Notes: a model not told the origin generated them from the letters alone. A stretch of 64,000 nt of DNA from Streptomyces kurssanovii (GCF_014649695.1 NZ_BMTN01000013.1:62001-126000); one strand, 5' to 3'. Shown: positions 44,144 to 53,353, numbered from the stretch's first letter. Program-made: numbers and translations.

Positions 44144-44908
44144 TCAGGCTCGGGTGCCCCGGTCGCTCACGAGCGTGCCGATCTTCTCACCCTTGACGGC
44201 CCGGGCGATATTGCCCTCGGCGAGGAGCTCGAAGACGAGGATCGGCAGGGCGTTGTCACGGCAGAGCGTGATCGCCGTGGCGTCGGCGACCTTGAGGTTG
44301 CGCGACAGCACCTCGCCGTACTCCAGCGCGTCGAACTTGACCGCGTCCGCATTGGTCTTGGGGTCGGAGTCGTAGACCCCGTCGACACCGTTCTTGCCCA
44401 TGAGGAGCGCTTCCGCGTCGATCTCGAGGGCCCGCTGGGCAGCGGTGGTGTCGGTGGAGAAGTAGGGCATGCCCATACCGGCGCCGAAGATGACCACGCG
44501 GCCCTTCTCCAGGTGGCGCACGGCTCGCAGCGGGATGTACGGCTCCGCGACCTGGCCCATCGTGATGGCGGTCTGGACACGCGAGTCGATGCCTTCCTTC
44601 TCCAGGAAGTCCTGGAGGGCGAGGCAGTTCATGACCGTGCCGAGCATGCCCATGTAGTCGGAGCGGGCCCGGTCCATGCCGCGCTGCTGGAGCTCGGCCC
44701 CGCGGAAGAAGTTGCCTCCGCCGAGGACGACCGCGATCTCTGCCCCATCGCGTACGACCGCGGCGATCTCGCGGGCGATTGCGTGTACGACGTCGGGGTC
44801 GACGCCCAGACCCCCTCCTCCGGCGAAGGCCTCGCCGGACAGCTTCAGCATGAAGCGTCCGGACTTCTTGCCGTGGTTGTCGTCGCTTTGTGCGGCGCCC
44901 TGATTCAT
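44144..44908 (-). CDS. pyrH: UMP kinase
   Basis: Phosphorylates UMP to UDP in pyrimidine nucleotide synthesis. The 254-residue product has the amino acid kinase fold with [56 protein letters not shown] and [13 protein letters not shown]. The ATG at 44908 has a GAGGAG 7 nt upstream; the longer frame to 45016 runs through a hairpin. Neighbours are tsf upstream and frr downstream, the conserved bacterial order. Confidence 0.96.
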   Translation of the reverse strand: MNQGAAQSDDNHGKKSGRFMLKLSGEAFAGGGGLGVDPDVVHAIAREIAAVVRDGAEIAVVLGGGNFFRGAELQQRGMDRARSDYMGMLGTVMNCLALQDFLEKEGIDSRVQTAITMGQVAEPYIPLRAVRHLEKGRVVIFGAGMGMPYFSTDTTAAQRALEIDAEALLMGKNGVDGVYDSDPKTNADAVKFDALEYGEVLSRNLKVADATAITLCRDNALPILVFELLAEGNIARAVKGEKIGTLVSDRGTRA

Positions 44909-44935
44909 GGAGATCTCCTCGTGCACATGCGAAGA

Positions 44936-44982
44936 AGGCCATTGCCAGTGGGTCCTTGCGGTTTCCCGTACGGCAATGGCCT
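44936..44982 (-). terminator. hairpin between tsf and pyrH
   Basis: AGGCCATTGCC (44936-44946) pairs perfectly with GGCAATGGCCT (44972-44982) across a 25-nt loop. It lies 88 bp after the tsf stop and 28 bp before the pyrH start, so it may terminate or attenuate transcription from tsf into pyrH. Confidence 0.6.
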
Positions 44983-45069
44983 CCTCGTCAGATCTGCGAT
45001 CGTCCGGCGCGAACACCGATGACGACTGCTTCAGACCCTACCGGGGTCCGGTGTCCGTAGCGTACGGAC

Positions 45070-45906
45070 TCAGATGCCGACCTTGATACGCGTGAAGCGC
45101 TTCAGGGCGACGCCGGCCTCGTCCAGAATCTGCTGGACGGACTTCTTGTTGTCGAGCGCGTACGGCTGGCCGAGGAGGGTGGCCTCCTTGAAGAAGCCGT
45201 TGACGCGACCCTCGACGATCTTCGGGAGCGCGGCCTCGGGCTTGCCCTCGGCGCGGGTGGTCTCCTCGGCGACGCGGCGCTCGGCCTCGACGACCTCGGC
45301 CGGGACGTCCTCGCGGGAGAGGTACTTCGGCGCGAAGGCGGCGATGTGCTGCGCGACGCCCTTGGCGAGCTCGGCGTTCGGCTTGTCCAGCTCGACCAGG
45401 ACACCGATCTGCGGGGGCAGGTCGGGCATCGTGCGGTGCATGTAGGCGGCGACGTACGCGCCGGAGAACTGCGCGAAGCGGTCCAGGACGATCTTCTCGC
45501 CGAGGTTGGCGTTGGCCTCGTCGACGTACGCCTGCACGGTCTTGCCGGGCTCGATCTCGGAGGCGAGCAGCGCCTCGAGGTCGGCCGGGGAGGTCTTGGC
45601 GACGTGCGCGGCGAGCGCGCCGGCGACTGCCTGGAACTTGTCACCCTTGGCGACGAAGTCCGTCTCGCACTTCAGCTCGACGAGGACACCGGAGGTGTTG
45701 TCGTCGGCGATGAGGGAGACGACGGCGCCGTTCTCGGCGGAGCGGCCCTCGCGCTTGGCGACGCCCTTCTGGCCCTTGATGCGCAGGGCCTCGACGGCCT
45801 TGTCGACGTTGCCGTCGGCCTCGTCCAGCGCCTTCTTGCAGTCCATCATGCCGGCGCCGGTGAGCTCGCGGAGCTTCTTGACGTCAGCGGCGGTGTAGTT
45901 CGCCAT
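45070..45906 (-). CDS. tsf: elongation factor Ts
   Basis: Nucleotide exchange factor for EF-Tu. The 278-residue product opens with MANYTAADVKKLRELTGAG, then MMDCKKALDEADGNVDKAVE, contains KCETDFVAKGDKF and ends with QILDEAGVALKRFTRIKVGI. It is complete and of normal actinobacterial length. It follows rpsB by 105 bp with a strong hairpin between them, implying separately tuned expression. Confidence 0.97.
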   Translation of the reverse strand: MANYTAADVKKLRELTGAGMMDCKKALDEADGNVDKAVEALRIKGQKGVAKREGRSAENGAVVSLIADDNTSGVLVELKCETDFVAKGDKFQAVAGALAAHVAKTSPADLEALLASEIEPGKTVQAYVDEANANLGEKIVLDRFAQFSGAYVAAYMHRTMPDLPPQIGVLVELDKPNAELAKGVAQHIAAFAPKYLSREDVPAEVVEAERRVAEETTRAEGKPEAALPKIVEGRVNGFFKEATLLGQPYALDNKKSVQQILDEAGVALKRFTRIKVGI

Positions 45907-45955
45907 GTCCTTGAATCTCTCTCGAAAGTCGAAAGTCGAAGATCTACGGGTGATC

Positions 45956-45989
45956 GGCGGGGGCGGTGCCCACTGGCACCGTCCCCGCC
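45956..45989 (-). terminator. strong hairpin between rpsB and tsf
   Basis: A 15-bp stem with one G-T pair joins 45956-45970 to 45975-45989 (GGCGGGG and complement outermost) around the 4-nt loop CACT. It lies 22 bp after the rpsB stop. Read-through control between rpsB and tsf is a known theme in bacteria. Confidence 0.75.
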
Positions 45990-46011
45990 GTCAACAACCG
46001 AACCTGTGAGG

Positions 46012-46959
46012 TCAGGCCTGCTCGGCGTCCGCCGGCTTCTCCGCCTCGGCGGCCGGGGCCTCCGCGGCGTCGGCGGCCGGAGCCTCGGCGGCCGGGGCCT
46101 CGGCAGCGGCGTCGGCGGCCGGGGCCTCGGCAGCGGCGTCGGCCGGCTTGGCCTCGGCGGCGTCCTCGGAGTCAGCCTTCTTCTCGCCCTCGAGGAGGTC
46201 ACGCTCCCACTCGGCGAGCGGCTCGCCGGCGGCCTTCTCGCCCGGCTTGGAGTCGCCGGTGGCGACGCCGGAACGGGCGATGAGGCCCTCGGCGACGGCG
46301 TCGGCGATCACGCGGGTGAGCAGGGTGACGGAGCGGATCGCGTCGTCGTTGCCCGGGATCTTGTAGTCGACCTCGTCGGGGTCGCAGTTGGTGTCGAGGA
46401 TCGCGACGACCGGGATGTGGAGCTTGCGCGCCTCACCGACGGCGATGTGCTCCTTCTTGGTGTCGACGATCCAGACGGCGCTGGGCACCTTCTGCATCTC
46501 GCGGATACCACCAAGGGTCTTCTCCAGCTTGGCCTTCTCACGCGAGAGGACCAGGAGCTCCTTCTTGGTGAGGCCGGAGGCGGCCACGTCCTCGAAGTCG
46601 ATCTGCTCGAGCTCCTTGAGGCGCTGCAGACGCTTGTAGACGGTGGAGAAGTTGGTGAGCATGCCACCCAGCCAGCGCTGGTTGACGTACGGCATGCCGA
46701 CGCGCGTCGCCTGCTCGGCGATGGCCTCCTGGGCCTGCTTCTTGGTGCCCACGAACATGATGGAGCCGCCGTGCGCGACGGTCTCCTTGACGAACTCGTA
46801 GGCGCGGTCGATGTACGACAGCGACTGGAGCAGGTCGATGATGTAGATGCCGTTGCGCTCCGTGAAGATGAATCGCTTCATCTTCGGGTTCCAACGACGG
46901 GTCTGGTGACCGAAGTGGACGCCGCTCTCCAGCAGCTCCCGCATCGTGACGACGGCCAT
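46012..46959 (-). CDS. rpsB: 30S ribosomal protein S2
   Basis: Small-subunit protein of 315 residues. The core is clear: [81 protein letters not shown] and [11 protein letters not shown]. About 65 extra carboxy-terminal residues are almost only Ala, Glu, Pro, Asp and Lys in EAPAADAA-type repeats, as in other Streptomyces. Its own promoter lies in the 257-bp divergent gap toward the M23 peptidase gene. Confidence 0.97.
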   Translation of the reverse strand: MAVVTMRELLESGVHFGHQTRRWNPKMKRFIFTERNGIYIIDLLQSLSYIDRAYEFVKETVAHGGSIMFVGTKKQAQEAIAEQATRVGMPYVNQRWLGGMLTNFSTVYKRLQRLKELEQIDFEDVAASGLTKKELLVLSREKAKLEKTLGGIREMQKVPSAVWIVDTKKEHIAVGEARKLHIPVVAILDTNCDPDEVDYKIPGNDDAIRSVTLLTRVIADAVAEGLIARSGVATGDSKPGEKAAGEPLAEWERDLLEGEKKADSEDAAEAKPADAAAEAPAADAAAEAPAAEAPAADAAEAPAAEAEKPADAEQA

Positions 46960-47137
46960 GGCCGTATCTCCTTGGGTTCTCGGTTATGTCCTGACGCCCC
47001 GACGCGCCGTGCCACAAGGGACCGAGGAGCGCGGCCACCGACCGATGAGGGTCTGGTGGCGGGGCGTGCGAAGTCGACCCGGTGACCCGGATCGCCAGAA
47101 GAAGTGTACGGGACCGCGGACGCACCGGGTGACGGCG

Positions 47138-47164
47138 CTGTCCACAACCGGCCGGTTGTCCACA
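47138..47164 (+). promoter_or_regulatory. pair of DnaA-box-like 9-mers in the rpsB/M23 divergent region
   Basis: CTGTCCACA at 47138-47146 and TTGTCCACA at 47156-47164 lie in the same orientation, 18 bp apart start to start, with the palindrome AACCGGCCGGTT between them. TTGTCCACA is the preferred DnaA box of Streptomyces. The gap (46960-47216) otherwise holds the rpsB promoter. Confidence 0.5.
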
Positions 47165-47216
47165 GATCCGGACCATGATCAGCGGGGGCGCGGGCGTCCG
47201 AGGCACGGTTCCGCCC

Positions 47217-48566
47217 ATGAACTGTGTGTTTCCCGCGTCCGTGATCTGCCGGATCTCCGTCGTGCCGGCGCTCGCCGCGCTGGCCGTGACGGGCTGCCTG
47301 ACACCGGCCGCCACAGGGCCGGCCCGTGCGGGGCCGGCGATCACGGTCAGCGCCCCGGACCTTCATAGCGGCACCGGCCCTTCGTGGCGGGAGCGCCATC
47401 CGCGCCTCGTCACGGTCGGTGCGCAGGGCACCGGTGGTCTCATGCCGCTCACGCGAGGATCCCCGCCGCCCGGTGCCCCGGCAGGACCTACGGGCGCGGC
47501 CGCCGGGCACAGGCCCGCGGCGCCGGACCCGGACACGCCACGGTCTGCGGACATCGGTGACGACGCGACTGCGAAGGCACCGGCCCCGGACCCGGGCACC
47601 CCACCGTCTGCGGACATCGGTGACGACGCGACCGCGAAGGCACCGGACCCCGACCCGGACGCGCCGCGGAGCTGGCCGGTCGGTGCGCCCCGGCCGCTCG
47701 TCGTCCGGGGGTGGGAGCCGCCCTCGTCGCCCTACGGACCGGGGCACCGCGGCGTGGACCTGGCCGCGGCCGCCGGCACGCCCGTGCGAGCGGCGGCATC
47801 CGGCACGGTCTCCTTCGCCGGATCCGTCGCCGGCCGGGGCGTTCTCACCATCACCCTCACCGGTACGGGTGACCCGCCGTTGCGTACCACCTACGAACCG
47901 GTCCGCCCGCTGGTCGACCACGGCACGGCCGTGACGGTCGGGCAGGTCGTGGCGACCGTCGAGCCGGGGGCCTCTCATTGCCAGGGCTGTCTGCACTGGG
48001 GGCTGCGCCGCGGCACGGAGTACCTGGACCCGCTGACCCTGCTGCCGCCCTGGATGCTGCGTTGTGGCCCGTCGCGCCTGCTGCCGGTGTTCGGGATTCC
48101 CGGTCCCCGGGCCGCGGTCGCGGCGCTCTCGCCGACGGCGAGCGCGGGGGCGGCGGACCTGCTCCACGCGGCTCTCCTGCTGGCCGGTGGCGCTGTGGCG
48201 CACCGCGCCCTGCGCAGGCGGCCACGCGGTGCCGGTCCGGCTGTTCAGGGCGAGCGCGGTGCTGGTGGCAGGTGGTCTCGGGGCACGCCGCGCCCTGCGC
48301 GAGCGGCCACACGGCGCCGGACCCGCGGTGTCGGTTCCGGCGGCGCCGACCCCGCACCGCGGGGGCGGGCCTGGTATGCGATACGCGGTCGGGCGGGCCG
48401 CCCGGCACACCGGGACGCGGCGCCCGACGGACAGCCCCGTCGCGGTGGCCACGCTCAGCCCCGCACGCCTCGCAGCACCATGGCGACGGCCGCTTCCGCG
48501 ATGGCGTCGGGCTCCTCGGCCGCTCCGAGCTCGATACGGCGGACCGCCGCGTCGACCACGCCCTGA
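47217..48566 (+). CDS. M23 family peptidase-like lipoprotein with an anomalous carboxy-terminal tail
   Basis: Probable cell-wall endopeptidase. The 449-residue product has a signal sequence with a lipobox-like LAVTGC (Cys27) and a repeated Pro/Asp-rich linker. The LytM/M23 domain spans about residues 165-285, with H177 and D181 in GHRGVDLAAAAG. The usual HxH motif reads C258-L-H260-W, losing the first His, so activity is uncertain. After VFGIPGPRA (about residue 298) the last 150 residues are Arg/Ala/Gly-rich, include a tandem repeat read in a shifted frame, and run 112 bp antisense into the TetR gene. The true end may be near 48120-48250. Confidence 0.7.
   Translation: MNCVFPASVICRISVVPALAALAVTGCLTPAATGPARAGPAITVSAPDLHSGTGPSWRERHPRLVTVGAQGTGGLMPLTRGSPPPGAPAGPTGAAAGHRPAAPDPDTPRSADIGDDATAKAPAPDPGTPPSADIGDDATAKAPDPDPDAPRSWPVGAPRPLVVRGWEPPSSPYGPGHRGVDLAAAAGTPVRAAASGTVSFAGSVAGRGVLTITLTGTGDPPLRTTYEPVRPLVDHGTAVTVGQVVATVEPGASHCQGCLHWGLRRGTEYLDPLTLLPPWMLRCGPSRLLPVFGIPGPRAAVAALSPTASAGAADLLHAALLLAGGAVAHRALRRRPRGAGPAVQGERGAGGRWSRGTPRPARAATRRRTRGVGSGGADPAPRGRAWYAIRGRAGRPAHRDAAPDGQPRRGGHAQPRTPRSTMATAASAMASGSSAAPSSIRRTAASTTP
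47544..47669 (+). repeat. 63-bp tandem repeat in the linker of the M23 peptidase
   Basis: Two copies, 47544-47606 and 47607-47669, start with TCTGCGGACATCGGTGACGA and encode SADIGDDATAKAP plus a Pro/Asp-rich remainder. The period of 63 keeps frame, and a partial third copy precedes them. It lengthens the flexible linker between membrane anchor and enzymatic domain. Confidence 0.8.
48171..48330 (+). repeat. imperfect 75-bp duplication read in two different frames
   Basis: Copy A (48171-48245) and copy B (48256-48330) match at 55 of 75 positions by my count, with an 85-bp offset that is not a multiple of three. In its own frame each encodes a similar 25-residue peptide (18 identical residues, ending RPxGAGPAV), with differences mainly at third positions. 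Only copy A is in the frame of the M23 product. Confidence 0.65.
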
Positions 48567-49036
48567 AGCAGCATCGCGGTCAGCCGGGGCCGGTCCTGGC
48601 CCAGCTCGCCGAGAGCCTCGACGATCATCGCGATCAGAGTGCCGTGCGCGGCGCGGATCTTCTCCCTGGCCCCGGCCTCGAGCTCGCTCGCCGAGATGGC
48701 GACGACGGCCCGGTGCCGCCGGTCACCGACCAGTTCGAGCTGCCTGCGCACATACGCCTCGACCTTGCCCTCCGGGGTGTCCGCCCTGCCCATCGCGGTC
48801 TCCACCTCGGCCGCCCAGACGGGGAAGTCCACCGCGCAGAGCTCCTCGACGACCGCGGCACGCGACCGGAAGTACTCGTAGACGGAGGACCTCGCCAAGC
48901 CGGTGCGCTCGGCGAGGGCGGGGAAGGTCAGCGCCTCCGTACCGCCTTCGGACAGGAGAGAACGCGCGGCGTCCAGCAGGGCGCCTCGCTGCATCGTCCG
49001 GTGCTCGGCCACGGAGGCCGCTCGAATCCTGGGCAC
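48455..49036 (-). CDS. TetR/AcrR family transcriptional regulator
   Basis: 193-residue repressor-type protein. The helix-turn-helix lies in the first 60 residues: LLDAARSLLSEGGTEALTFP, then ALAERTGLARSSVYEYFRSR. A helical ligand domain follows (EGKVEAYVRRQLELVGDRRHRA and LTAMLLQGVVDAAVRRIELG in separate helices). It lies between whiG and the M23 peptidase gene, 38 bp beyond the whiG stop but on the same strand, so it may be cotranscribed with whiG. Effector and targets are unknown. Confidence 0.9.
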   Translation of the reverse strand: MPRIRAASVAEHRTMQRGALLDAARSLLSEGGTEALTFPALAERTGLARSSVYEYFRSRAAVVEELCAVDFPVWAAEVETAMGRADTPEGKVEAYVRRQLELVGDRRHRAVVAISASELEAGAREKIRAAHGTLIAMIVEALGELGQDRPRLTAMLLQGVVDAAVRRIELGAAEEPDAIAEAAVAMVLRGVRG

Positions 49037-49074
49037 GCCTCCACTTTACGGATCCCGCCCGGGCGGTCCCAGGG

Positions 49075-49911
49075 TCACCGTCCCACGTCGGCCAGCTTCG
49101 CCCGCAGCTGCAGCACCGACTTGGTGTGGATCTGGCTGACCCTGCTCTCCGTGACGCCGAGGACATGCCCGATCTCGGCCAGCGTGAGCCCCTCGTAGTA
49201 ATAGAGCGTGACGACGGTCTTCTCACGGTCCGGCAGGGTGTTGATGGCCCGCGCGAGGAGTCTGCGCAGTTCCCGGTCCTCGGCCACCTCGACCGGGTTG
49301 TCGGCGGCGGTGTCCTCGAGCGTGTCCATGAGGCTGAGTCGCTCGCCGCCCTCCCCTCCGACGTGCAGCAACTCCTCCAGCGCCACCACGTTCGCGAGCG
49401 ACAACTGGCTGAAAATCGAGTGCAGTTCGTCGACCGTGATGTCCATCTCCGCCGCGACCTCGGACTCCGACGGCGTGCGCCGCAGCTGGGCCTCGAGCGT
49501 CGCGTAGGCACGCTCCACGGCCCGGGCCTTCTGCCGCACGGACCGGGGGATCCAGTCCAGGGCGCGCAGTTCGTCGATCATCGCGCCGCGGATCCGGGTG
49601 ATGGCGTACGTCTCGAACTTGATCGACCGCTCGATGTCGAACTTCTCGATGGCGTCGATCAGCCCGAAGACCCCGGAGGAGACGAAGTCCGCCTGCTCGA
49701 CGTTGGACGGCAGGCCGACGCTCACCCGGCCTGCGACGTACTTGACCAGGGGCGAGTAGTGGAGGATCAGCTGTTCCCGCAGCCGGCCGTCACCCGTGGC
49801 CTTGTACGACCGCCACAACTCCTCGAGAGACGAGGGTGCGGCGGGCCGCACGGTGCCACGGGCAGCGGGTGGCACTGCCGCGCGGTCAGACCCGGAGGTG
49901 TGCTGGGGCAT
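49075..49911 (-). CDS. whiG: RNA polymerase sigma factor WhiG
   Basis: Sigma-28/FliA-type factor that starts aerial hypha sporulation in Streptomyces. The 278-residue product has regions 1.2-2 ([20 protein letters not shown] and [20 protein letters not shown]), region 2.4 ([20 protein letters not shown]), region 3 ([20 protein letters not shown]) and region 4 with ITRHTK-type DNA contacts ([20 protein letters not shown]). The ATG at 49911 begins MPQHTSGSD. The 276-bp gap upstream carries a 36-bp tandem repeat. Identification is secure from sequence and synteny. Confidence 0.95.
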   Translation of the reverse strand: MPQHTSGSDRAAVPPAARGTVRPAAPSSLEELWRSYKATGDGRLREQLILHYSPLVKYVAGRVSVGLPSNVEQADFVSSGVFGLIDAIEKFDIERSIKFETYAITRIRGAMIDELRALDWIPRSVRQKARAVERAYATLEAQLRRTPSESEVAAEMDITVDELHSIFSQLSLANVVALEELLHVGGEGGERLSLMDTLEDTAADNPVEVAEDRELRRLLARAINTLPDREKTVVTLYYYEGLTLAEIGHVLGVTESRVSQIHTKSVLQLRAKLADVGR

Positions 49912-50034
49912 GCGTTGCCTTGAGCCGTTCTGCTGTGAAGGGAGCGGGAGGCCGCCTGGGCCGGGAACCCGGTGAGCGTAGCGTGACTGCACGGTTGCGG
50001 TGGGCGAAGATCCGGCTTACCAACCGGGGCGGTT

Positions 50035-50106
50035 ATTCGCCCTCGTCCACACCTTCGAACCGGCGCGGGCATTCGCTTTCGTCCACACCTTCGAACCGGG
50101 GCCGAT
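50035..50106. repeat. 36-bp tandem repeat upstream of whiG
   Basis: Two copies (50035-50070 and 50071-50106) start ATTCGC and share the 20-base run TCGTCCACACCTTCGAACCG at 50043-50062 and 50079-50098. Each has TTCGAA and the DnaA-box-like TCGTCCACA. The repeat sits 124-195 bp before the whiG start, beyond the dprA stop, where whiG control elements should lie. Confidence 0.7.
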
Positions 50107-50187
50107 GCCCCACGCACCGGCCCCTCCGGTCCCGCCGACTGGGCTGCAGAGGTCATCGGCTTCACCTTTTCACCCGAATGCCCGAGG

Positions 50188-51369
50188 TCAAGTAACGCCT
50201 CGCCGCGCGTTCGAACCACGCCGGCGCCTGCGCGTCAACTTCCATCCCTCTCCGTCCCGTTCCACAAATCCGAGTGAATGAAGTTCGTACAACTTGCCGC
50301 GGGCCTCGTCCACCGTCGTACCGCCTTCACGGGCGACCTGATGCACGGCGCACGCACCCCGCGCGGGCAGCGCCTCGAGCACCCGTCTGCCGATCGGGTC
50401 CAGCAGATCTCTGGGCACCACGGGACCGCTGTGCGCCGGCGCCAGTTCCCCTATCCGGCCGACCAGTTCGACGACTTCCGCCGCGTCGGTGACCAGCACG
50501 CCCTCGCCGCGCAGCAGTTCGTGGACGCCTGCCGACAGCCCGCTGGTGACCGGTCCAGGCACTCCTATCGTGTGACGGCCGAGCCGCTGGGCGGCGCGCG
50601 CGGTGACCAACGAGCCGCTGCGGTACTCGGCCTCGACCACGACAGTGCCTCTCGTCAGCGCGGCGATGACGCGGTTGCGCTGGACGAACCTGCTCGGGCT
50701 CGGGTGACCGCCCGGCGGCAACTCGCCGATGACGAGCCCCTGTTCGACGATGCGTCCGATCAATTCGCCGTGACCGCGGGGGTAGGCGACATCGACACCG
50801 CAGGCGAGGACGGCCACCGTGGCACCGCCGGCGGCCAGTGCTCCGCGGTGTGCCGAGCCGTCCACGCCGAACGCCGCCCCTGACACCACGACCCAGCCGC
50901 GCTCCGCGAGTCCGGCCCCGAGAGCGGTGGCCATGTGCGCCCCGTACGGTGTGCAGGCCCGCGCCCCGACCACCGCCACCGAACGCAGCGCCCATTTCCG
51001 CAGGTCGGGCCTGCCCCGCACCCACAGTCCGACGGGTGAGGCGTCCCGGAGGTCGTCGAGCTGGGTCGGCCACTCGGCATCCCCCGGGATCACGAACCGG
51101 CCGCCGACCGCGTGCATGGCGTCCAGGTCGCGCTCCGGCCGCACCCCTACGGCCCGGTCCCGCAGCCCCCGCACCCGGTCCTCGGAAACGCCCGTGAGGG
51201 CCCCGGCGGCACAGTCCTCCGATGTCAGCAGGGCCAGCAGCCCTTCGGCGCCGAACTCACGGAGCCACCGCCCGCCGTGCTCGTCACCCGGTTCGAGGAT
51301 GCGCGTCAACGCGGCGCGCGCCATCCGCTCCCGGTCGTCGGCCACGCGACCCGGTGTCCGCGACGTCAT
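50188..51369 (-). CDS. dprA: DNA-processing protein DprA
   Basis: Loads RecA onto single-stranded DNA in transformation and possibly recombination. The 393-residue product has a SAM-like amino-terminal part, the Rossmann domain (RSVAVVGARACTPYGAHMAT, VVSGAAFGVDGSAHRGAL, VLACGVDVAYPRGH, RFVQRNRVIAALTRGTVVVE) and a carboxy-terminal winged-helix-like domain (QVAREGGTTVDEARGKLYEL). The ATG overlaps the comM stop as ATGA. Streptomyces is not known to be naturally competent, so the role here is open. Confidence 0.93.
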   Translation of the reverse strand: MTSRTPGRVADDRERMARAALTRILEPGDEHGGRWLREFGAEGLLALLTSEDCAAGALTGVSEDRVRGLRDRAVGVRPERDLDAMHAVGGRFVIPGDAEWPTQLDDLRDASPVGLWVRGRPDLRKWALRSVAVVGARACTPYGAHMATALGAGLAERGWVVVSGAAFGVDGSAHRGALAAGGATVAVLACGVDVAYPRGHGELIGRIVEQGLVIGELPPGGHPSPSRFVQRNRVIAALTRGTVVVEAEYRSGSLVTARAAQRLGRHTIGVPGPVTSGLSAGVHELLRGEGVLVTDAAEVVELVGRIGELAPAHSGPVVPRDLLDPIGRRVLEALPARGACAVHQVAREGGTTVDEARGKLYELHSLGFVERDGEGWKLTRRRRRGSNARRGVT

Positions 51370-52991
51370 GGCCGGCCCCCGATCCCCGCGACGGCCCCTG
51401 CCGGTACGCCCCTCGCGATCCCGGTCCGCAGCTCAAGGGCCAGTGCGACGTCGGACGCCTCCGGCCGGTCCCGGCCGGCGAGATCCGCGATAGTCCAGGC
51501 GACTCGCAGCACCCGGTCCAGACCGCGTGCCGTGAGCAGACCTCGGTCCACGTCCCGCTCCGCTGCCGCCAGCGCCCCGGGCGAGACCGTCCATCGGGTC
51601 CGCAGTTCGTGCCCGGGGACCTCGCTGTTGACGGACCACGGTGTGCCGTCGAGACGGGCGGCCGCTCGGGCCCGCGCCTCGCGCACCCGGTCGGCCACCA
51701 CCGCTGTGGAGTCTCCTCGGCCGCCTTGGCCGAGCAGGTCGGACCGGCTCACCGGCTCGACCTCGATGCGCAGGTCGACACGGTCCAGCAGCGGACCCGA
51801 CAGCCGGGCCTGGTACCGCCGGATCGCCGAGGCGGGGCAGTCGCATCCGGCGCCGTGCAAGGTGTGCCGCCCGCAAGGGCACGGGTTGGCGGCCAGCATC
51901 ATCAGGAATCTGGCCGGCAGTCGCACCACTCCCCCGCTTCTGGCCACGACCACATGGCCCGACTCCAGGGGCTGCCGCAGGGCGTCCAGCGCCTTGCCGG
52001 AGAACTCCGGCGCCTCGTCGAGGAAGAGCAGACCCCGATGCGCGAGCGAGACCGCACCGGGCTTCGGCAGGCCGTTCCCGCCGCCGACCAGCGACTGCAT
52101 GGTCGCGGAATGGTGCGGTGCGCAGTACGGCGGTGTCCGCACCAGCGGCTGGCCCGGCGGCAGCAGACCCGCCACCGAGTGAACCGCCGTGACCTCGAGC
52201 GATTCCCTCCGGGTCAGCGGGGGCAGCACACCGGGCAGCCGCTCGGCGAGCATGGTCTTCCCCGCACCCGGCGGGCCCGAGAGCAGCAGATGGTGTCCGC
52301 CGGCCGCCGCGACCTCGAGGCCCGTGCGTGCCGTGTGCTGGCCGGCGACATCGGCCAGGTCAGGTCCGCCGACCGGGTCCGCGGCCAGGCCCGTGCCGAC
52401 GCCCGCGCCCGGCACGAGCAGCCCGGCCAGCATGGGGTCGGGCCTGCCTTCCTCGACGGGCTCCTCGTCGGGCACCGGCTCGTCTGCGAGCACCGCGATC
52501 AGCTGCCGCAGGCTCCGCACGCCGAGGACCGAGACTCCCGGTACGAGTGACGCCTCACCGGCTGTCTGCTCGGGCACGACGACCTGTTCGTACCCGGCCT
52601 CGGCCGCCGCGAGCACTGCGGGGAGCACTCCTCGCACCGGTCTGACCCGGCCGTCGAGCCCCAGCTCCCCGATGAGCACGAGGTCGGCGATCTGTCGCGG
52701 ATCGATCCGCTCGGAGGCGCCGAGCACGGCGACGGCCACGGCGAGATCGAAGCCGCTGCCCCCCTTGGGCACCGACGCCGGGCTGAGCCCCACGGTGAGC
52801 TTCTTCTGCGGCCACTCCGCGCCCGAGTTCACCACGGCGGCTCGCACCCGGTCCCGGCTCTCCACAAGGCTCTTGTCCGGGAGCCCGACGAGCGTGAACG
52901 CGGCGACCCCCGGCTCCAGATCCGCCTGGACCTCGACCACCACGCCCTCGACGCCGACCAGGGCCACGGAACAGGCGCGTGCGAATCCCAT
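51366..52991 (-). CDS. comM: YifB/ComM family Mg-chelatase-like AAA ATPase
   Basis: 541-residue ATPase that, in other bacteria, acts as a helicase promoting branch migration of incoming DNA. It has the amino-terminal subunit ChlI fold ([20 protein letters not shown] and LPDKSLVESRDRVRAAVVNS), Walker A LSGPPGAGKTML, Walker B LLFLDEAPEF, the Cys-containing ANPCPCGRHTLHGAGCDCPAS segment and an Arg-finger region RYQARLSGPLLDRVDL. The start shares one base with the yraN stop (TGATG). Confidence 0.93.
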   Translation of the reverse strand: MGFARACSVALVGVEGVVVEVQADLEPGVAAFTLVGLPDKSLVESRDRVRAAVVNSGAEWPQKKLTVGLSPASVPKGGSGFDLAVAVAVLGASERIDPRQIADLVLIGELGLDGRVRPVRGVLPAVLAAAEAGYEQVVVPEQTAGEASLVPGVSVLGVRSLRQLIAVLADEPVPDEEPVEEGRPDPMLAGLLVPGAGVGTGLAADPVGGPDLADVAGQHTARTGLEVAAAGGHHLLLSGPPGAGKTMLAERLPGVLPPLTRRESLEVTAVHSVAGLLPPGQPLVRTPPYCAPHHSATMQSLVGGGNGLPKPGAVSLAHRGLLFLDEAPEFSGKALDALRQPLESGHVVVARSGGVVRLPARFLMMLAANPCPCGRHTLHGAGCDCPASAIRRYQARLSGPLLDRVDLRIEVEPVSRSDLLGQGGRGDSTAVVADRVREARARAAARLDGTPWSVNSEVPGHELRTRWTVSPGALAAAERDVDRGLLTARGLDRVLRVAWTIADLAGRDRPEASDVALALELRTGIARGVPAGAVAGIGGRP

Positions 52992-53353
52992 CAGGCCACC
53001 CCGCGGGCGTGCTCGACGACCGCGGCACCGCGCCTGGGCAGCAGCACGCCGACGAGGTCGATGCGCACGCCGCCCGGCGGTGCGCCGCCGTGCCGCTCCA
53101 GCCAGCACTCGGCGAGCCGCCGCAGCCGTACCGCCTTGACCGGTGTGATCGCGGCCATCGGATGCTCGTACCCGCCCACCCTGCGGGTCTTGACCTCGCA
53201 GACGACGACCGTGTCGCCGTCGCGGGCGACGATGTCAATCTCCCCGGCCCGCCCGCAGCGCCAGTTCCTTGCCAGCAGCCGCATGCCGGACCTCGTCAGC
53301 AGCCTCGCCGCCAGGTCCTCTCCGTACCGTCCCAGTGCCCCCGTCGCGTTCAT
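52991..53353 (-). CDS. yraN: YraN family (UPF0102) nuclease-like protein
   Basis: 120-residue protein of the restriction endonuclease-like fold. The conserved core [20 protein letters not shown] followed by VKTRR supplies Glu, Asp and Glu-x-Lys residues typical of this nuclease superfamily. It opens with [20 protein letters not shown]. It heads the yraN-comM-dprA series with one- and four-base overlaps, so all three are coupled. Biochemical role is unproven. Confidence 0.92.
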   Translation of the reverse strand: MNATGALGRYGEDLAARLLTRSGMRLLARNWRCGRAGEIDIVARDGDTVVVCEVKTRRVGGYEHPMAAITPVKAVRLRRLAECWLERHGGAPPGGVRIDLVGVLLPRRGAAVVEHARGVA

